From assembly GCF_007746075.1 (NCBI RefSeq), contig NZ_CP036339.1, forward strand, positions 3,625,786-3,689,785: DNA of 64,000 nucleotides. Direction: 5' to 3'. This document shows, in pieces, positions 62,444 to 64,000 of the stretch; within the stretch, counting starts at the first letter, position 1; the number at the start of each line of letters is the position of its first letter. The notes under the pieces are model-generated. The model worked only from the letters and a program-made list of their open reading frames with translations. It searched no databases and was not told the DNA's origin. The position numbers were made by a program, and so were the translations under genes. Source of the DNA: Lacipirellula limnantheis. GTDB taxonomy: Bacteria > Planctomycetota > Planctomycetia > Pirellulales > Lacipirellulaceae.

Positions 62444-62600
62444 ACGCCGTTGAGGGGGGCTTTGCACCAAAAATCTGTGGGAGGGGTCTCCGACCCAGAA
62501 GCAGTGCTGTGTGACCACAACCGCTTGTGATGGTGATCGAACTCGGCGTCGGAGACGCCTCCCACAGATCGTTTTTGGTGCAAAGCCGCCCCAACGGCGT
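62444..62600. repeat. long inverted repeat (about 53-56 base arms)
   Basis: The left arm 62444-62496 and right arm 62545-62600 are close reverse complements. Shared blocks are ACGCCGTTG, GGCTTTGCACCAAAAA, ATCTGTGGGAGG and GTCTCCGAC. The right arm has an extra CG pair inside. The 48-base centre is unlike the arms. It lies between the convergent permease (stop 62415) and prepilin-like (stop 62614) genes. Structure and size fit a MITE-like or REP-like mobile repeat. Confidence 0.8.
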
Positions 62601-62613
62601 GCGTGTTCGCGCT

Positions 62614-62934
62614 CTACTTCACGCTGTGCGTCACGGGGTCCAGCTCGAATGGCCTCCCCGTCAACGGATTGGCCGGCAAGCCGTCCGGAAAGAACTCAGG
62701 GTCGGTCGCCAAGTCGGCAATGCTAACGGGCCAACGCTGGTGCTCGGTTTTGTACCGCTCGACGGCCACGCTAATCGCCGCGGCATAATGGTCGCGAATT
62801 TTTTCCCGCGCAAGTTTGTCGTCCACCACGACGCGCGGCAAGACGATCGCGGCGATGATCCCGACGATCGTGGATACGGCAAAGAACTCGATGACTGAGA
62901 AGGCCCGACGACGTTGCTGATTTGTCTGATTCAT
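62614..62934 (-). CDS. prepilin-like protein with atypical N-terminal motif
   Basis: A 106-residue protein; ATG 62932-62934 (MNQTNQQRRRAFSVIEFF) is chosen, since the longer frame is Pro/Arg-rich junk. The prepilin-type segment is RRRAFSVIEFFAVSTIVGIIAAIVLPRV, with Phe+1 and Glu+5 conserved but SVIEFFAVS in place of the usual TLIELLVVI. The mature part (DDKLAREKIRDHYAAAISVAVERYKTEHQRWPVSIADL...ANPLTGRPFELDP) resembles pseudopilins of type II secretion. It stands alone, with no other secretion gene nearby. Confidence 0.75.
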   Translation of the reverse strand: MNQTNQQRRRAFSVIEFFAVSTIVGIIAAIVLPRVVVDDKLAREKIRDHYAAAISVAVERYKTEHQRWPVSIADLATDPEFFPDGLPANPLTGRPFELDPVTHSVK

Positions 62935-63109
62935 GACCCCACTCCCCCTCAAGCCGCGGAAGTCCAGGGCTCTCCCGCGAGGGAGCGGCGGACCGCGGCG
63001 TTGGGAAAATGTACGTCGCGAGAATGGCGCGCAGCGGGGGTGCTGGGGGCACGGTTCCGCCAAGCCTTCGGTGCAACGATGGCGATAGTGCGGATCATGC
63101 GGCCGAGGC

Positions 63110-63511
63110 CTAGCGCTTGTGGCCGCACACCTGCGGCTCCGCTTCGAAGACTGCCTTCAACACGTCCCGCCGCGTGATGAGTCCGACCAACCGACCCTTC
63201 TCCAGCACGGGCACGCGGCGAACTCGATGGACGATGAATCGGTCGGCAATGGCGCGGATCGGGTCGTCTGCGTGCACCGTAAGGACGTCGGTGGTCATAT
63301 GCTGCGCCACCGTTTCGCAGGCGGTCGTCGCGTCGTATGCCGTCGCCAACAAGGCAAACTCGGTGATAATGCCGACAAGCCGGCCGTCCGCGGCGACGAC
63401 TGGCAGGCCGCTGACCTGCATTTTCATGATGACTTCGATCGCCTCTTGTAGAAAAGCGTCGGGGCCAATCGTTACCAAGCGGTCGGTCATAATGTCGCGC
63501 GCTGTCAGCAT
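63110..63511 (-). CDS. CBS-domain pair protein
   Basis: A 133-residue protein consisting of two CBS domains and nothing else. Domain 1 (about 8-62) starts with ARDIMTDRLVTIGPDAFLQEAIEVIMKMQVSGLPVV and continues GRLVGIITEFALL. Domain 2 (about 70-122) is VAQHMTTDVLTVHADDPIRAIADRFIVHRVRRVPVL with GRLVGLITRRDVLKAV. Such proteins bind adenine nucleotides and act as small regulators. The target is unknown. Start ATG 63509-63511. Confidence 0.92.
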   Translation of the reverse strand: MLTARDIMTDRLVTIGPDAFLQEAIEVIMKMQVSGLPVVAADGRLVGIITEFALLATAYDATTACETVAQHMTTDVLTVHADDPIRAIADRFIVHRVRRVPVLEKGRLVGLITRRDVLKAVFEAEPQVCGHKR

Positions 63512-63813
63512 GGGATGCTCCGGTATGGCTGCAGGGCGGGCGCGATCGTCCTGTCGATCGACTTACCCAACCAAGGCAAAACATAGCTCAAAAATGCACG
63601 ATTCGCGGCCTATCTAAGCTTTATCGGGGCGGCTGCCGAGCCGCGCCCATTCCTGCAGAATTTCCTTCGCCGCCAACCCTACGACCGGCGCCCTCCGCAC
63701 AACAGACTCGCGCAGCGTCCGGCTTCGTCGCTGGCGACGGCGGGCTGGACGCTGTCTATGATGGGGGTATCCAGGCAGATTCGGGTGCCACCGCTTTTCT
63801 CGCATTCGCCCTT
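63512..63813. other. 302-base divergent gap
   Basis: Between the CBS gene and the partial gene at the right edge. TATGAT near 63759 could be a -10 element for the latter, but no fitting -35 is seen. A 63-codon minus-strand frame crosses it without recognisable sequence. Confidence 0.3.
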
Positions 63814-64000
63814 ATGTCGACGCCGCTCGGTCCCGATCTCGATGATATTGCACTCGCGTTTCGCGGGTACAACACGACTAATTTGGGACGGACGCGCGAG
63901 TTACTTCACATTCCCGCCTATGGCGAGATACTCTGGGAGGAACTGCGCCGTTACGGCCGCATCTGCAGTGAATGGACTCGGCGGCCCAGCGATCTGGTTG
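63814..64000 (+). CDS. N-terminal part of an unidentified enzyme, perhaps acyl-carrier-protein malonyltransferase-like (3' end outside window)
   Basis: From ATG 63814 the frame is open to the window edge for 62 codons: MSTPLGPDLDDIALAFRGY, NTTNLGRTRELLHIPAYG and ILWEELRRYGRICSEWTRR. The FRGYNTTNLGRT-type opening reminds me of planctomycete proteins annotated as ACP S-malonyltransferase-like, but too little is present to decide. The frame is not covered by any overlapping good candidate on the other strand. Confidence 0.45.
   Translation, partial: MSTPLGPDLDDIALAFRGYNTTNLGRTRELLHIPAYGEILWEELRRYGRICSEWTRRPSDLV

Noticed and set aside
63614..63805. A 63-codon minus-strand frame between the CBS gene and the right-edge gene
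   Set aside because: Arg-rich start, no ribosome-binding site recognised and no family resemblance; not supported as a gene.

Overview
The window is a G+C-rich bacterial chromosome segment that reads as Planctomycetota, most likely the Pirellulales. The evidence is the combination of planctomycete cytochrome c/DUF1549/DUF1553 proteins paired with Tat-exported DUF1501 proteins, a DUF1552 protein, a DUF1559 pilin-like protein, six PEP-CTERM proteins (three with dockerin-like repeats), an ECF sigma factor overlapping a Ser/Thr kinase, and a tetrahydromethanopterin-type cofactor gene block. No rRNA, tRNA, CRISPR array, phage or transposase gene was seen. No exosortase, cohesin or SusC/SusD gene lies inside the window.

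Layout. 1-7.5 kb: the end of a DUF1552 gene, two PEP-CTERM genes on the minus strand, then a cytochrome c/DUF1549-DUF1553 gene followed by a DUF1501 gene. 7.6-16.5 kb: MFS transporter, acetyl-CoA hydrolase/transferase, kinase plus ECF sigma pair, 7Fe ferredoxin, a six-hairpin glycosidase-like protein and two small membrane proteins that look like tandem relatives. 17-21.6 kb: a second DUF1501 and cytochrome c pair on the minus strand. 22-33 kb: a LacI-type regulator diverging from a plus-strand run of PEP-CTERM protein, GH16, DUF1559, lipoprotein, GH16 and GH3. This looks like a beta-glucan (laminarin-like) degradation locus. 33-46 kb: mostly housekeeping genes (RNase III, MgtE, PdxJ, SulP transporter, DapA) mixed with hypothetical proteins and one LamG PEP-CTERM protein. 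46-52.3 kb: a tightly overlapping minus-strand block (dihydropteroate synthase-like, PabB, PabA, DUF447, beta-RFAP synthase) preceded by an SDR protein that lacks the catalytic tyrosine. 52.5-64 kb: a PQQ-type beta-propeller, a large secreted hypothetical protein, a four-gene ABC-2 transport operon, a prepilin-like protein, a CBS-pair protein and the start of a further gene.

The most interesting non-coding signal is a set of palindromic interspersed repeats, several of them in the gaps between convergent genes. Two copies of a roughly 70-bp repeat, one foldable as a three-way junction, flank the pterin/PABA operon in direct orientation. The copy at 46091 overlaps the stop codon of the beta-RFAP synthase gene and supplies its last codons. 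Long inverted repeats at 7523-7606 and 62444-62600 sit between convergent genes close to both stop codons.

All functions are assigned by recognising families and motifs by eye; no database search was run.
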